A DNA stretch of 64,000 nt, taken from positions 62,001-126,000 of the forward strand of contig CAVSPO010000036.1 of NCBI GenBank assembly GCA_963730005.1. The letters are read 5' to 3'. The stretch comes from CAVSPO01 sp963730005. GTDB taxonomy: Bacteria > Actinomycetota > Actinomycetes > Propionibacteriales > Propionibacteriaceae. Every line of letters begins with the position of its first letter. The stretch's first letter is position 1. A model generated the notes under the pieces. The model did not search any database, had not been told where the DNA came from, and saw only the letters and a program-made list of their open reading frames with translations. The position numbers and the translations under genes are program-made. Shown here piece after piece: positions 53,056-62,390 of this stretch.

Positions 53056-53661
53056 TCAGACCAGCCCGGTGCTCTCGAAATGCGCCTTCAGCTGCTGGTA
53101 ATCGGCAGCAACCGGCAACTGGGGAAACTCGTCCACAACATTGGCCGGTGGCTGGAACAGCACTCCAGCGTCCGCCTCGAGCAGCATGTTGACGTCGTTG
53201 TAGGAGTCACCTGCCGCCAGAACCTCGAAGTTCAACTCGTGCAAGGCCTGCACCGTGCGGCGCTTCTGGTCGGGCAGCCGCAGCTGGTAGCCGACCACCC
53301 GGTCGTCTGACACCTCAAGGTTGTGGCAAAACAAGGTCGGCCAGCCCAGTTGCCGCATCAGCGGCTTGGCGAACTCGGCGAAGGTGTCCGACAGGATGAT
53401 CAGCTGGGCGCGTTCCCGAATCCAGTTCAGGAACTCCTGAGCGCCTGGCATCGGGCCCATCCCCGCAATCGTCTCCTGAATGTCCGACAACTTGAGGTCA
53501 TGCTCCGCCATCACTTTCAGCCGATGGCGCATCAGCACGTCGTAGTCCGAGATGTCACGCGTGGTCAAGCGGAGCTCTTCGATGCCCGTTCGCTCGGCCA
53601 CATTGATCCAGATCTCGGGGACCAGGACGCCTTCCAGATCCAGCGTGATCACAGTGCTCAT
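53056..53661 (-). CDS. thrH: ThrH, phosphoserine phosphatase/homoserine phosphotransferase
   Basis: HAD-family enzyme of 201 aa. The Pseudomonas ThrH signature DLEGVLVPEIWI with the nucleophile Asp is intact, followed by RDISDYDVLMRHRL, ILSDTFAEFAKPLMRQLGWP, LEVSDDRVVGYQLR and the metal loop AAGDSYNDVNML. Characterised ThrH hydrolyses phosphoserine and can pass its phosphate to homoserine, replacing homoserine kinase. It follows hom by one base and precedes rho, where thrC and thrB stand in mycobacteria and corynebacteria. Its role in threonine synthesis here is inferred from that placement. Confidence 0.92.
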   Translation of the reverse strand: MSTVITLDLEGVLVPEIWINVAERTGIEELRLTTRDISDYDVLMRHRLKVMAEHDLKLSDIQETIAGMGPMPGAQEFLNWIRERAQLIILSDTFAEFAKPLMRQLGWPTLFCHNLEVSDDRVVGYQLRLPDQKRRTVQALHELNFEVLAAGDSYNDVNMLLEADAGVLFQPPANVVDEFPQLPVAADYQQLKAHFESTGLV

Positions 53662-53662
53662 T

Positions 53663-55000
53663 TCAGGCTCCCAACACCCGCATCAGGTGCACCTTGCTGT
53701 GCACGAACGACGCCGACGACAGTTCTTCAACACAGCTTTGGATAGCGCTCTCCTGCGCATCGTGGGTCATCACGCCCAGCGAGGCGGTCTGGCCATCGGG
53801 GCCATCGCTCGTGGTCTGTTGAACCGTTCGCAACGATACCCCGTGTCGAGCGAACACTGCGGCGGCCGAGGCCAACACCCCTGGCTGGTCCAAAACGTTG
53901 AAGCGGACGAAATACCGTGCCCTTGTCTCCCCCATCGGGGCCAAGGATCTGTCTGCGTAAATCGAGTGGGCGGGACCGGTGACGCCACGCACGCGATTGC
54001 GGGCGACGGTGACCAAGTCGCCCACCACCGAGCTGGCGGTCGGCGCGCCGCCTGCACCGGGGCCCATGAACATCAGACGCCCAGCCTCCTTCGACTCCAC
54101 GAAGATGGCGTTGAAGGCGCCCCCGACAGAGGCCAAAGGGTGTTCGGCCGGCACCATGGCCGGATGCACCCGCGCGCTGATCCTGTTGTCCGCCAGCAAC
54201 TGGGCGATGGCCAGCAGCTTGATGACGTACCCCATCTCGGAGGCGAACGCAATGTCGCCGGGCTCAACGCCGGTGATGCCCTCGCAATAGACCTGATCGC
54301 CAGGCACCCTGGTGTGGAAAGCGAGGCCAGCCAGAATGGCAGCCTTGGCTGCAGCGTCCATGCCCTCGATGTCAGCGGTCGGATCAGCCTCGGCGTAGCC
54401 GAGGTCCTGCGCCTGTTTCAGCGCCGACTGGAAGTCGGAGCCCTCCGTGGTCATCTTGTCGAGGATGTAGTTGGTGGTGCCGTTGACGATCCCCATCACC
54501 GCCGTGATCTCATCCCCCACGAGCGACTCGCGCAACGGTCGAATGATCGGGATGGCGCCAGCCACGGCAGCCTCGTAGTAGAGGTCGACGTCGGCGGCCT
54601 CGGCCGCCGAATACAGTGCGTCACCGTGGGCAGCGAGCAGCGCCTTGTTGGCCGTCACCACCGACGCACCATGCTCGATGGCCGTGAGGATGAGCGTGCG
54701 TGCCGGCTCGATGCCGCCGATGAGCTCGATCACGACATCCAGGTCGTCCCGGCTGACCAAAGCCAGGGCGTCGTTGGTCACCAGGGATGCCTTCACCGGA
54801 TAGCACAGACCCGCTTCGTTCTGGACGGCCACGCCGACAAGCTCGATCGGGCGTCTGATGCGAGCAGCCAAGTCCTCGTTCGCCTCCAGTATCAGCCTCG
54901 CGACCTGGCTCCCCACCGTTCCGCAACCCAACAGCGCCACCTTCAGGGGCGTCTTGTCCTGTTCGGGCTGACTCTGCTCCATGTTCTTGTCCGCGCTCAC
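53663..55000 (-). CDS. hom: Homoserine dehydrogenase
   Basis: Reduces aspartate semialdehyde to homoserine, the branch point to threonine and methionine (445 aa). Rossmann start ALLGCGTVGSQVARL, VTANKALLAAHG, catalytic AAVAGAIPIIRPLRESL and VNGTTNYILDKM with GYAEADPTADIEGMDAAAK. A C-terminal ACT domain (RFNVLDQPGVLASAAAVF) suggests threonine feedback. GTG 55000 overlaps the lysA stop (GTGA). Confidence 0.96.
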   Translation of the reverse strand: MSADKNMEQSQPEQDKTPLKVALLGCGTVGSQVARLILEANEDLAARIRRPIELVGVAVQNEAGLCYPVKASLVTNDALALVSRDDLDVVIELIGGIEPARTLILTAIEHGASVVTANKALLAAHGDALYSAAEAADVDLYYEAAVAGAIPIIRPLRESLVGDEITAVMGIVNGTTNYILDKMTTEGSDFQSALKQAQDLGYAEADPTADIEGMDAAAKAAILAGLAFHTRVPGDQVYCEGITGVEPGDIAFASEMGYVIKLLAIAQLLADNRISARVHPAMVPAEHPLASVGGAFNAIFVESKEAGRLMFMGPGAGGAPTASSVVGDLVTVARNRVRGVTGPAHSIYADRSLAPMGETRARYFVRFNVLDQPGVLASAAAVFARHGVSLRTVQQTTSDGPDGQTASLGVMTHDAQESAIQSCVEELSSASFVHSKVHLMRVLGA

Positions 55001-56400
55001 TCGCCCACATCCAGTCGCATCAGATCGTCCAGGGTCTCACGGCGCACCAGCGGGCTCAGCTGCCGATCGCGAACAGCCACCACTGGAGGACGCGGCAGGT
55101 GATTGTAGTTGCTGGCCATTTCCCGGCTGTACGCACCGGCGCCCGGAACAGCCACCACATCGCCCGGTGTGATGTCTGAGGGCAGGAAGACGTCCCGGAC
55201 CAGGATGTCGCCACCCTCACAGTGTTTGCCGACCACCCGGCACAGCACTGCTGGCTGATCCGATGCGCGGTTGGCCAGCACGGCCGAGTACTCGGCCGCG
55301 TACAGGGCGGGCCGAATGTTGTCGCTCATGCCGCCGTCCACCGACACATAGAGCCGCTGACTACCCCCATCAAGATCGACCATCTTGACCGTGCCAACCG
55401 TGTACAGCGCCATCATGGTGGGACCGACGATCGCACGGCCCGGCTCGATCGCCATCAGCGGCTCTGCCATGTTGTACGACTGGGCCTCATGGGCGACGAT
55501 CTCACGCAAACCACGCGCCAGGTAATCGGGCGTCGCAGGGTCGTCGACGGATGTGTAGGCGATCCCGAAGCCGCCACCGAGGTCGAGCTCGGGCAGATGG
55601 TGGCCGGTCGCGTCGCTGAACTGGGCCATCAGTTTCATGGTGCGGCGCGCAGCCACCTCGAAGCCGTCGGTGTCAAAGATCTGGGAGCCGATGTGCGAGT
55701 GCACTCCGAGCAGTTCCATGTGCGGCGAGTAGAAGCAGCGCACCAAGGCCACCATGGCTTGACCGTTGCTGATCGAGAACCCGAATTTCTGGTCCTCGTG
55801 CGCGGTTGCGATGTATTCGTGCGTGTGCGCTTCGACACCAGCTGTCACCCGGACCATGACGCGGGCCTGCCAGTTGTTGTCGGAGCACAGCCGTTCAATG
55901 CGGCCAATCTCGTCGAGCGAGTCGACGATGATCCGGCCAACGCCGCTGCGCAGCGCCAGCTCGAGCTCGGCGACGCTCTTGTTGTTGCCATGCATGGCGA
56001 TCCGCGCGGGGTCCGTGCCGCCAGCCAACGCGACCGTCAGCTCGCCACCGCTCGAGACGTCGAGACAGAGCCCCTCCTCCTGCACCCAGCGGGCAATCGT
56101 CTTGCTGAGGAAGGCTTTGCCGGCATAGAAGACCTGCCACCCTGCGAAGGCGTCGCGGAACCCACGAGCACGATCTCGAAAGTCCTCCTCGTCCAGCAGA
56201 TACAACGGAGACCCCTGCTCGGCCATCGCTTCGGTCACTTTGAGTCCGCCACAGCTCAGCACCCCGTCAGGATCGCGCCTGACGGTCAGACTCCACAGCT
56301 TCGAGTCAAGGGCGTTGAGGTCGTTGGGCACCCGGAGCCACTGGGGTCCGGCGTTGTTCACGTCGGCGTGAATCGCGCCGGCAACATGCATATGGGTCAC
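54997..56400 (-). CDS. lysA: Diaminopimelate decarboxylase
   Basis: Last step of lysine synthesis, PLP-dependent (467 aa). The PLP lysine is in VFYAGKAFLSKTIARW, then SGGELTVALAGG, HSHIGSQIF, LDLGGGFGI, EPGRAIVGP and the active-site cysteine region VGKHCEGGDIL. I favour GTG 56400 because GGAAG lies nine bases upstream; an ATG three codons later and one seven codons earlier are alternatives. Opens lysA-hom-thrH-rho. The usual upstream partner argS is missing here. Confidence 0.94.
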   Translation of the reverse strand: MTHMHVAGAIHADVNNAGPQWLRVPNDLNALDSKLWSLTVRRDPDGVLSCGGLKVTEAMAEQGSPLYLLDEEDFRDRARGFRDAFAGWQVFYAGKAFLSKTIARWVQEEGLCLDVSSGGELTVALAGGTDPARIAMHGNNKSVAELELALRSGVGRIIVDSLDEIGRIERLCSDNNWQARVMVRVTAGVEAHTHEYIATAHEDQKFGFSISNGQAMVALVRCFYSPHMELLGVHSHIGSQIFDTDGFEVAARRTMKLMAQFSDATGHHLPELDLGGGFGIAYTSVDDPATPDYLARGLREIVAHEAQSYNMAEPLMAIEPGRAIVGPTMMALYTVGTVKMVDLDGGSQRLYVSVDGGMSDNIRPALYAAEYSAVLANRASDQPAVLCRVVGKHCEGGDILVRDVFLPSDITPGDVVAVPGAGAYSREMASNYNHLPRPPVVAVRDRQLSPLVRRETLDDLMRLDVGE

Positions 56401-56541
56401 CCGTTCATTCTTCCAGATCATCGGCTGGTCTTCACTTTCGGTCCGCTTGCTGTGTCTGGACGACGTCGGGAGGGACTTGAGATTGCCGGTTTCTGCGCCA
56501 GCCGGAAGGACTGCTATTCTTGACGACGGCCGCTTGGTCCG

Positions 56542-56616
56542 GCTCCCGTAGCTCAGGGGATAGAGCACCGCCCTCCGGAGGCGGGAGCGCGCGTTCGAAT
56601 CGCGCCGGGAGCGCCA
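56542..56616 (+). tRNA. tRNA-Arg (anticodon CCG)
   Basis: Cloverleaf read directly: acceptor GCTCCCG pairs with CGGGAGC; D arm GCTC/GAGC; anticodon stem CCGCC/GGCGG with loop CTCCGGA (anticodon CCG at 56575-56577); T arm GCGCG-TTCGAAT-CGCGC; discriminator G and an encoded CCA at 56614-56616. Reads CGG codons. It lies divergent to lysA and upstream of the first GT87-like gene. Confidence 0.95.
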
Positions 56617-56648
56617 ACACCAGTGCTTCACGCACCGCAGGAGGCGCA

Positions 56649-58055
56649 ATGGGCCAAGCCACTCGCGAAATCGTGGGCGCGACAGCGGCCCGTTGGCCGC
56701 GCGGAACCCTGCAGTGGGCGCACCGGATGCGAGCCTTTTTCACCTCGGATCGGGTCAACTCCCGCCGTTTCATCGTGACCCTGTGGCTGTTGACCCGCGG
56801 TGCCGTGATCATGCTGTGGTTGCTGTTCTTCTTCGGCACCAAGGGAGACGTCAACTACTACTTCACGCAGATCGAGCGCATGTTCGAGGTCGGGCCCGAA
56901 GTCACCATGCGCGAGTACCCGACACCGGTGCTGTGGCTGTTGTCGCTGCCGTACCTGGCCGGTCTGGGCACAGCGATCGGCTACCTGATCGGCTTCGTCG
57001 CGATGATGTTCGCCCTGGATGTCGCCTTCACGATCAACCTCTGGAAGGCGGGCGGACGACTGCGCGGTCAAGCCGTCCTCTTCTGGACCCTGTTCATCCT
57101 GCTGGTCGGACCCACCGCCTACCTGCGGTTCGACCTCGTCACCTCGGTGTGCGCCGGGTGGGCCCTGCTCGCCGTCATGAAGGGCCATTCCAAGACCGGT
57201 GGCGCCTTCATCGGCATCGGCGCCGCCGTGAAGCTGTGGCCTGCCCTGATGTGGCCGGCACTGTGCGGGGGCCCGCGGAGACAGAAGCTGGCTGCGACCG
57301 TCGGCGTGTTCGGTGTCGGCGGAATCCTGGCCCTGGTCTCGTTGCTGTGGGCCGGCTGGGACCGGCTGTTGTCACCGTTGGGTTGGCAATCCGGGCGGGG
57401 TCTGCAGGTCGAATCGGTGTGGGCATCGGTGCCGATGCTGTTGCGTGGCTTCGGCCTTGGCGACTACGCGGTGGCAATCTCGCGCTACCAGGCTTTTGAG
57501 GTTTGGGGCACGAGCGTCAACTTCTGGATGAAGCTGGCCGACCTCTCTTTCCAACTCGGTCTGATCTGGGCCGTCATCGCGTATCTGCTGTGGCTGAGGC
57601 GGGGCCGTGGACGTCTCATGGAGGCCGTGGCTTTGATCTTGATGGTGATCCTGCTGATGATCGTCGCCAACAAGACGTTCAGCCCCCAGTATGTGATCTG
57701 GCTGGGCGGTACCCAGGCGGCGGCTTTCGCCATCATGGGCAACAGAGCCCAGCACACTGACCGTTACCACGAAGACAAGAGACGCCTGAAACGCTTCGCC
57801 CTCGCCATCGCAGTGATGACATTGCTGACCACCATCGTCTACCCGATCGGTTACGGTCCGCTGGTGCGCGACTGGGGTTGGACTGCGACATGGTTCCGAC
57901 TGCCGGTGACCTTGGTGTTGGTGGCTCGCAACGTGCTGATCAGCGCCATGTTCGTCTGGACAGTGCGTTGGGTCTGGAGCTTCATCAGTCCTGCTGCCCG
58001 ACGCCGCGCCGCAGACCGGGAGCGGGTCGGCGCGGCTGTCGAGGCCACCCTTTGA
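56649..58055 (+). CDS. GT87-like (DUF2029) polytopic glycosyltransferase, copy 1
   Basis: 468 aa with about ten membrane helices. Conserved features shared with the next gene: MREYPTPVLWLLSL in an early loop, TAYLRFDLVTSVCAGWALL, AAVKLWPALMWP, GWQSGRGLQVESVWA and NKTFSPQYVIWLGG. This matches GT-C mannosyltransferases using polyprenyl-phosphate sugars for PIM or lipomannan-type glycans. The Asp expected early in GT-C enzymes may be in GDVNYYF. ATG 56649 has AGGAGG just upstream. Substrate unknown. Confidence 0.8.
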   Translation: MGQATREIVGATAARWPRGTLQWAHRMRAFFTSDRVNSRRFIVTLWLLTRGAVIMLWLLFFFGTKGDVNYYFTQIERMFEVGPEVTMREYPTPVLWLLSLPYLAGLGTAIGYLIGFVAMMFALDVAFTINLWKAGGRLRGQAVLFWTLFILLVGPTAYLRFDLVTSVCAGWALLAVMKGHSKTGGAFIGIGAAVKLWPALMWPALCGGPRRQKLAATVGVFGVGGILALVSLLWAGWDRLLSPLGWQSGRGLQVESVWASVPMLLRGFGLGDYAVAISRYQAFEVWGTSVNFWMKLADLSFQLGLIWAVIAYLLWLRRGRGRLMEAVALILMVILLMIVANKTFSPQYVIWLGGTQAAAFAIMGNRAQHTDRYHEDKRRLKRFALAIAVMTLLTTIVYPIGYGPLVRDWGWTATWFRLPVTLVLVARNVLISAMFVWTVRWVWSFISPAARRRAADRERVGAAVEATL

Positions 58056-59356
58056 GCGAGCACGAATCGCCCCGCGACAAGAGCGCTTGTCTGGGGTCGG
58101 GACCTGTGCCGTTGTTCGGCCCGACGCTGTGGTCAATCGTGTGGATCTTCAGCCGCGGCCTCATGTTCTGGGTGTGGTGGACCCGCAGCCGGTTCATCAG
58201 CCAGGACGTCGCCTACTACTTCAGCCAGCTCACCGGCAATCCCCCGGAGTCGGCGCTGGCGGAATACCCGACGCCCGTGGTGTGGCTGCTGGCCCTGATC
58301 AGGCTGGTGTCGGCCGACAAACAGGCACTCTTCCTCACCTTGTTCGCCCTGACCATGTTCAGTCTCGACGCTGCGGCCACCGTGGTGCTCTACAGGTGTT
58401 CCCGATGGGCGGCCCTCTACTGGGCCGTCTTCACCTTCAACCTGGGAGCACTGATCTGGTTCCGCATCGACCTCATCCCCGCTGTGGCAGTGATGCTGGC
58501 ACTCATCTGGCTGAGCAGTCGACCAATCGCCAGTGGAGTGGCGATTGCTGTCGGCGCGGCGACGAAACTCTGGCCCACGCTGTTGATCGTTCCGCTGCTG
58601 GGACGGCTCCCGGAGGCCCGCCAACGTGGGATTGGCTTCGTGCTTGCTGGCGTGGCCCTGGGAGCGGCGTCGTTGTTGCTCGCAGGCTGGCGACGTTCTG
58701 TGTCTCCGCTGACCTGGCAGTCGGATCGAGGACTCCAGATCGAGTCGATCGCCGCCACCTGGCCGATGATCCGCCACACCGGAGCGGCAGGCGGTGGCTA
58801 CCGGGTCTGGTTGTCCACCCACAACGCCTGGGAGATCACTGGTCCCGGGGTGGCTGGCTGGCTGCGGTTCAGCGACGTGTTGATGGTGTCAGTGGTGCTG
58901 CTGACGTTGCTGCTCGGCTGGCTGATCGCGCTCGGCGGGGCCGGGCTGCCCGCGCACACCCTGGCCCAGGCCAATGACCCGCTGCGCGCAGACGCCCGCA
59001 ACCAGGCCATGGTGACCGCGGTGGTCGCCATCATCTGCGCGATGATGGTCGCCAACAGGACCTTCAGTCCGCAGTACATGATCTGGTTGAGTGGCCCTCT
59101 GGGGATGCTCGTGTCGATGCACCAAGCCCGTCCGGATTTGCGCCACTCGCTGTGCCTGGGGCTGCTGGGCCTGGGGGTCGCCGCCCTGACACAGCAAGTC
59201 TTTCCGCTCAATTACGGTGCCCTGCTCTCCAATCCTGGCGATCCCGCCACCACGGCGTTGTTGACCATCCGCAACCTGCTCATGGTGCTGCTGGCCGTGT
59301 GGTCGGGCGCACGAGCCATCCAGCTGGGCCTGCGCGTGGGACGTTGCGTCGGATAA
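58052..59356 (+). CDS. GT87-like (DUF2029) polytopic glycosyltransferase, copy 2
   Basis: 434 aa paralogue of the preceding gene: LAEYPTPVVWLLAL, LIWFRIDLIPAVAVMLAL, AATKLWPTLLIVP, TWQSDRGLQIESIAA and NRTFSPQYMIWLSG align block by block with copy 1. The best start is a TTG at 58052 that overlaps the upstream stop as TTGA, with GAGG seven bases before it. About ten membrane helices. A tandem duplication that has diverged, perhaps acting on successive sugars of one glycan. Confidence 0.78.
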   Translation: MSEHESPRDKSACLGSGPVPLFGPTLWSIVWIFSRGLMFWVWWTRSRFISQDVAYYFSQLTGNPPESALAEYPTPVVWLLALIRLVSADKQALFLTLFALTMFSLDAAATVVLYRCSRWAALYWAVFTFNLGALIWFRIDLIPAVAVMLALIWLSSRPIASGVAIAVGAATKLWPTLLIVPLLGRLPEARQRGIGFVLAGVALGAASLLLAGWRRSVSPLTWQSDRGLQIESIAATWPMIRHTGAAGGGYRVWLSTHNAWEITGPGVAGWLRFSDVLMVSVVLLTLLLGWLIALGGAGLPAHTLAQANDPLRADARNQAMVTAVVAIICAMMVANRTFSPQYMIWLSGPLGMLVSMHQARPDLRHSLCLGLLGLGVAALTQQVFPLNYGALLSNPGDPATTALLTIRNLLMVLLAVWSGARAIQLGLRVGRCVG

Positions 59357-59381
59357 CCGGGACTGTCGATCGCGGCGAGGA

Positions 59382-59387
59382 TAGGCT
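59382..59387 (+). promoter_or_regulatory. -10 element of the SMP-30 gene (leaderless)
   Basis: TAGGCT, seven bases, then ATG 59395. Confidence 0.55.
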
Positions 59388-59394
59388 CCCACCC

Positions 59395-60255
59395 ATGCAG
59401 GTTGAGCAGATCACGAGTTCCATCTCGAACCACGGCGAGGGCGCGGTCTGGTGGGCCCGCAGCAACGAGCTACGTTTTCTGGACATGCTCGCCGGCGCGG
59501 TCATCAGTGTGCGGGCTGACGGGTCTCACCAACGCATCGCTGTCGGCTCGAGCGTGATCGCCTGCCTGCGGCCTCGGGCCCAGGGTGGGGCCATCCTGGC
59601 CAGGGAGCGCGACGTGGCCCTGTGCGACTCGGACGACCTTAGGGACCCACGCAGCATCACGGGCGACTTCGTCCCAACCGGTCTGCGGTTCAACGAGGGC
59701 TGTTGTGACCCCGACGGACGGTTCTACTGCGGCACCATGGCCTACGACCGCACGCCTGCAGCGGCGTCGCTCTACCGACTCGAATCGGCTGACGCAGCAC
59801 CGGTGGTTGCCGTTGGAGGCGTCAGCACCAGCAACGGTCTGGACTTCAGCCCGGACGGGTCGCTGGCCTACTACAACGACACCGACACCATGCGAACCGA
59901 CGTGTTCGACTACTCCCCCACACAGGGGCTCACGAATCGTCGGCCCTTGGTTCGCTACCAGGCAGACGAGGGACGCCCCGACGGGCTGTGCGTGGATGGC
60001 GAAGGCGGAGTCTGGGTTTGCATGCACAGGGCGTCCACGGTGCGCCGCTACGAGCCCAGTGGTCGGCTGAGTGCGCTGATCCAGTTTCCGGTGACCAAGA
60101 TCACCTCCTGCGCCTTTGGCGGTACCGACCTGGCCACCCTGTTCGTCACGACCTCGCGCGACAACCTGCTCGCGGGGGAACAACCGGCCGCAGGTTCCCT
60201 GTTCGCCGTGACGCCTGGTGTCAAGGGCAAACTGGCGCTGCCATTTGGAGGTTGA
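59395..60255 (+). CDS. SMP-30/gluconolactonase-family protein
   Basis: 286 aa six-bladed propeller. Metal ligands expected for the family are seen: Glu in SNHGEGAVWW, Asn in RFNEGCCDPDGRFYCGTM, Asn in STSNGLDFSPDG and Asp in GRPDGLCVDGEGGVWV. Probably a calcium- or zinc-dependent lactonase; the lactone (gluconolactone or another sugar lactone) is not clear from sequence. Own promoter, single gene. Confidence 0.88.
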   Translation: MQVEQITSSISNHGEGAVWWARSNELRFLDMLAGAVISVRADGSHQRIAVGSSVIACLRPRAQGGAILARERDVALCDSDDLRDPRSITGDFVPTGLRFNEGCCDPDGRFYCGTMAYDRTPAAASLYRLESADAAPVVAVGGVSTSNGLDFSPDGSLAYYNDTDTMRTDVFDYSPTQGLTNRRPLVRYQADEGRPDGLCVDGEGGVWVCMHRASTVRRYEPSGRLSALIQFPVTKITSCAFGGTDLATLFVTTSRDNLLAGEQPAAGSLFAVTPGVKGKLALPFGG

Positions 60256-60443
60256 GTCGGTTTCGTCCAAGGAATTTCGGCGTGCCACTACCCTCGTTCG
60301 CAGCCGCGTGGCATGATGGATAGTCGGTGTCGACGCCGGACCCTTCGGAGTTCACCCGTCACACTATGTTCAACCGCGGTCCAACCACACGCGCGGAACA
60401 ACGAGGGGCAGTCGGCCTGCCCTGCATCGAGGAGTCATAAGCG

Positions 60444-60695
60444 ATGGATTGGCGCCACACGGCCGCCTGCCTCAACGAGGACCCGGAACTGTTCTTCCCT
60501 GTGGGGAACACCGGGCCCGCGATGGCGCAGATCGAAGAGGCCAAGAAGGTGTGTCAGCGCTGCGACGTCCGCGAGGAGTGCCTCAGTTGGGCCATGGAGG
60601 CAGGTCAGGACCACGGCGTCTGGGGCGGTTTGAGTGAAGACGAACGCCGGGCCATGAAGCGACGCGCTGCGCGAACCCGCTTGCGCCGCGGCTGA
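60444..60695 (+). CDS. whiB1: WhiB1-type iron-sulfur transcription factor
   Basis: 83 aa. It starts MDWRHTAACLNEDPELFFP and has the four cluster cysteines (Cys9, then CQRCDVREEC) and the DNA-binding turn GVWGGLSEDERR with a basic C-terminus. Strong resemblance to mycobacterial WhiB1, an essential nitric-oxide-sensitive regulator that partners SigA. GAGGAG lies about 12 bases upstream. TATGTT at 60365-60370 is a possible -10. Convergent with pdtaS, as in mycobacteria. Confidence 0.94.
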   Translation: MDWRHTAACLNEDPELFFPVGNTGPAMAQIEEAKKVCQRCDVREECLSWAMEAGQDHGVWGGLSEDERRAMKRRAARTRLRRG

Positions 60696-60720
60696 GCAGA
60701 ACGGCCCTGGCTGGCTGCCT

Positions 60721-62184
60721 TCACGGCTGCATGTTCAGGAGCGGTAGCACGATGCGGGCTGTGGTGCCATGACCCTGTGGGTTGTCGAAGACATCGAATC
60801 TTCCGTCCAGATCAGCCACCAGCGTGGACACGATCGACAGACCCAGCGAATTGGTGTTCAGCAATTCGAAACCGTCAGGCAGCCCTTTCCCGTCATCAAT
60901 CACCGCAACCGTCATCATCTCGTCGTCCACCCAGGGGCGCACGACCACTGATCCGGACGAGGACGACAGGCCGTGTTCAATCGCGTTCTGGCACAGTTCG
61001 GTGATGATCAGTGACAACGAGGTCGCCACTCGTGCCGGCACCAGGCCAAAACTGCCCTCCCGGCGGGCCTGCACCTCACCGGTGGTTGACGCGACATCTC
61101 CCACCATGTCCAGGATTCGATCCGCCACATCGTCGAATTCCACTTGCTCGTCGTAGGTCTGGGACAGCAGCTCGTGCACAACAGCGATCGACTGCACTCG
61201 GGCCATGGCGTTCTTGAGCGCCAGCTTGGCCTCTTCGGTGTGCATGCGCCGTGACTGCAGCCGCAAGAGCGCGGCTACCGTCTGCAGGTTGTTCTTGACG
61301 CGATGGTGAATCTCCCGGATTGTGGCGTCCTTGGTGACAAGCTCGCGTTCCCGGTTGCGCAGAGCCGTGACATCGGCACACAAACACACAAACCCCGCCG
61401 GCTCACCTGCCAAGCGCAGTGGTATCACCCGCAGCCGCACGCTCGCATCGGGCCGGTCCAGTCGCAATTCCACCAGCTGCTGTTCACCGTTGACCGCATC
61501 CGATGAGCGCGCCAAGACCTCTACGGGGGCCAACGCGGCGCTTATCTCCGTCAGGTTTTCCCCCACCAGATCGCCCACCAGGCCCAGGCGCCGATACGCC
61601 GACACGGCATTGGGGCTGGCGTAGCTGACGATTCCGTCGCGGTCGACCCGAAACAGGCCGTCGCCGACCTTCGGGCTCGCCGAAGCCTCGCTCTGGGGAT
61701 CGAGCGGAAATTCGCCGTTCCAGAGCATGTCGGACAACGCGGCGGCGACCTCAAGGTAGGTGTCCTCCAGCCCACCGCACACTCGAACGCCCATCTGATT
61801 GGCGTGCAGCTCGACCACCGCAATCACGGCGTCATGCCGAATCACCGGGATGGCTGTCACTGCCACGGGGATTCCGGACTGGAGCTTGTTGTCACTGGTC
61901 GACAGAATCTGCCGGGAAAGATAGGCGCCGGTCACCTGAGACTCGGGGTCGTAGGCGATCTCCTCGCCCACGACGTCGTCCTCCAGCGCCGTCGGCCCGG
62001 TGCTGGGACGAACCTGGGCGGCAGCCCAGAAGACGTTGTCGTCTCGGTCGGCCACCCACAGGATGAGGTCGGAGAAGCTGGTGTCAGCCAGCAGGTGCCA
62101 TTCGCGAATCAGGGCTCGCAGCCAGGTGCGGTCAGCCTCCGGCAGGTCGGTGTGGGCGTCCAGGACCACGTTCAGCAGCTGCAT
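60721..62184 (-). CDS. pdtaS: Sensor histidine kinase PdtaS-like
   Basis: Cytosolic two-component kinase (487 aa), no membrane segment. N-terminal GAF-like domain (LIREWHLLADTSFSDLILWV), PAS domain (GDGLFRVDRDGIVSYASPNA), HisKA_2 H-box REIHHRVKNNLQTVAALL with the phospho-His, and HATPase with ELCQNAIEHGL and DDGKGLPDGF. In mycobacteria PdtaS phosphorylates the RNA-binding antiterminator PdtaR, which is not here. ATG 62184 is fixed by the TAGAGT -10 seven bases upstream. Confidence 0.9.
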   Translation of the reverse strand: MQLLNVVLDAHTDLPEADRTWLRALIREWHLLADTSFSDLILWVADRDDNVFWAAAQVRPSTGPTALEDDVVGEEIAYDPESQVTGAYLSRQILSTSDNKLQSGIPVAVTAIPVIRHDAVIAVVELHANQMGVRVCGGLEDTYLEVAAALSDMLWNGEFPLDPQSEASASPKVGDGLFRVDRDGIVSYASPNAVSAYRRLGLVGDLVGENLTEISAALAPVEVLARSSDAVNGEQQLVELRLDRPDASVRLRVIPLRLAGEPAGFVCLCADVTALRNRERELVTKDATIREIHHRVKNNLQTVAALLRLQSRRMHTEEAKLALKNAMARVQSIAVVHELLSQTYDEQVEFDDVADRILDMVGDVASTTGEVQARREGSFGLVPARVATSLSLIITELCQNAIEHGLSSSSGSVVVRPWVDDEMMTVAVIDDGKGLPDGFELLNTNSLGLSIVSTLVADLDGRFDVFDNPQGHGTTARIVLPLLNMQP

Positions 62185-62191
62185 GGCGTTC

Positions 62192-62197
62192 ACTCTA
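62192..62197 (-). promoter_or_regulatory. -10 element of pdtaS (leaderless)
   Basis: Minus-strand TAGAGT, seven bases, then ATG 62184. It rules out the in-frame GTG at 62193 as the start. Confidence 0.55.
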
Positions 62198-62390
62198 GGG
62201 CGTCGGTGCCCAGCCTTCGACACCTCACCTCCCCAAGCTCGCTGCCCGGGTCTGGTTTGTCGCTCGACCGCGGTGATGGCAAGATTGTGCAATGCGTCGC
62301 AGGGGCGTCGAGCGAGCTTGGCCCCACACCCTCATGACGCGGATCTTGACGGGCCGTGCGCATCACCGCCCCAGACTGATGGAGGAACCA

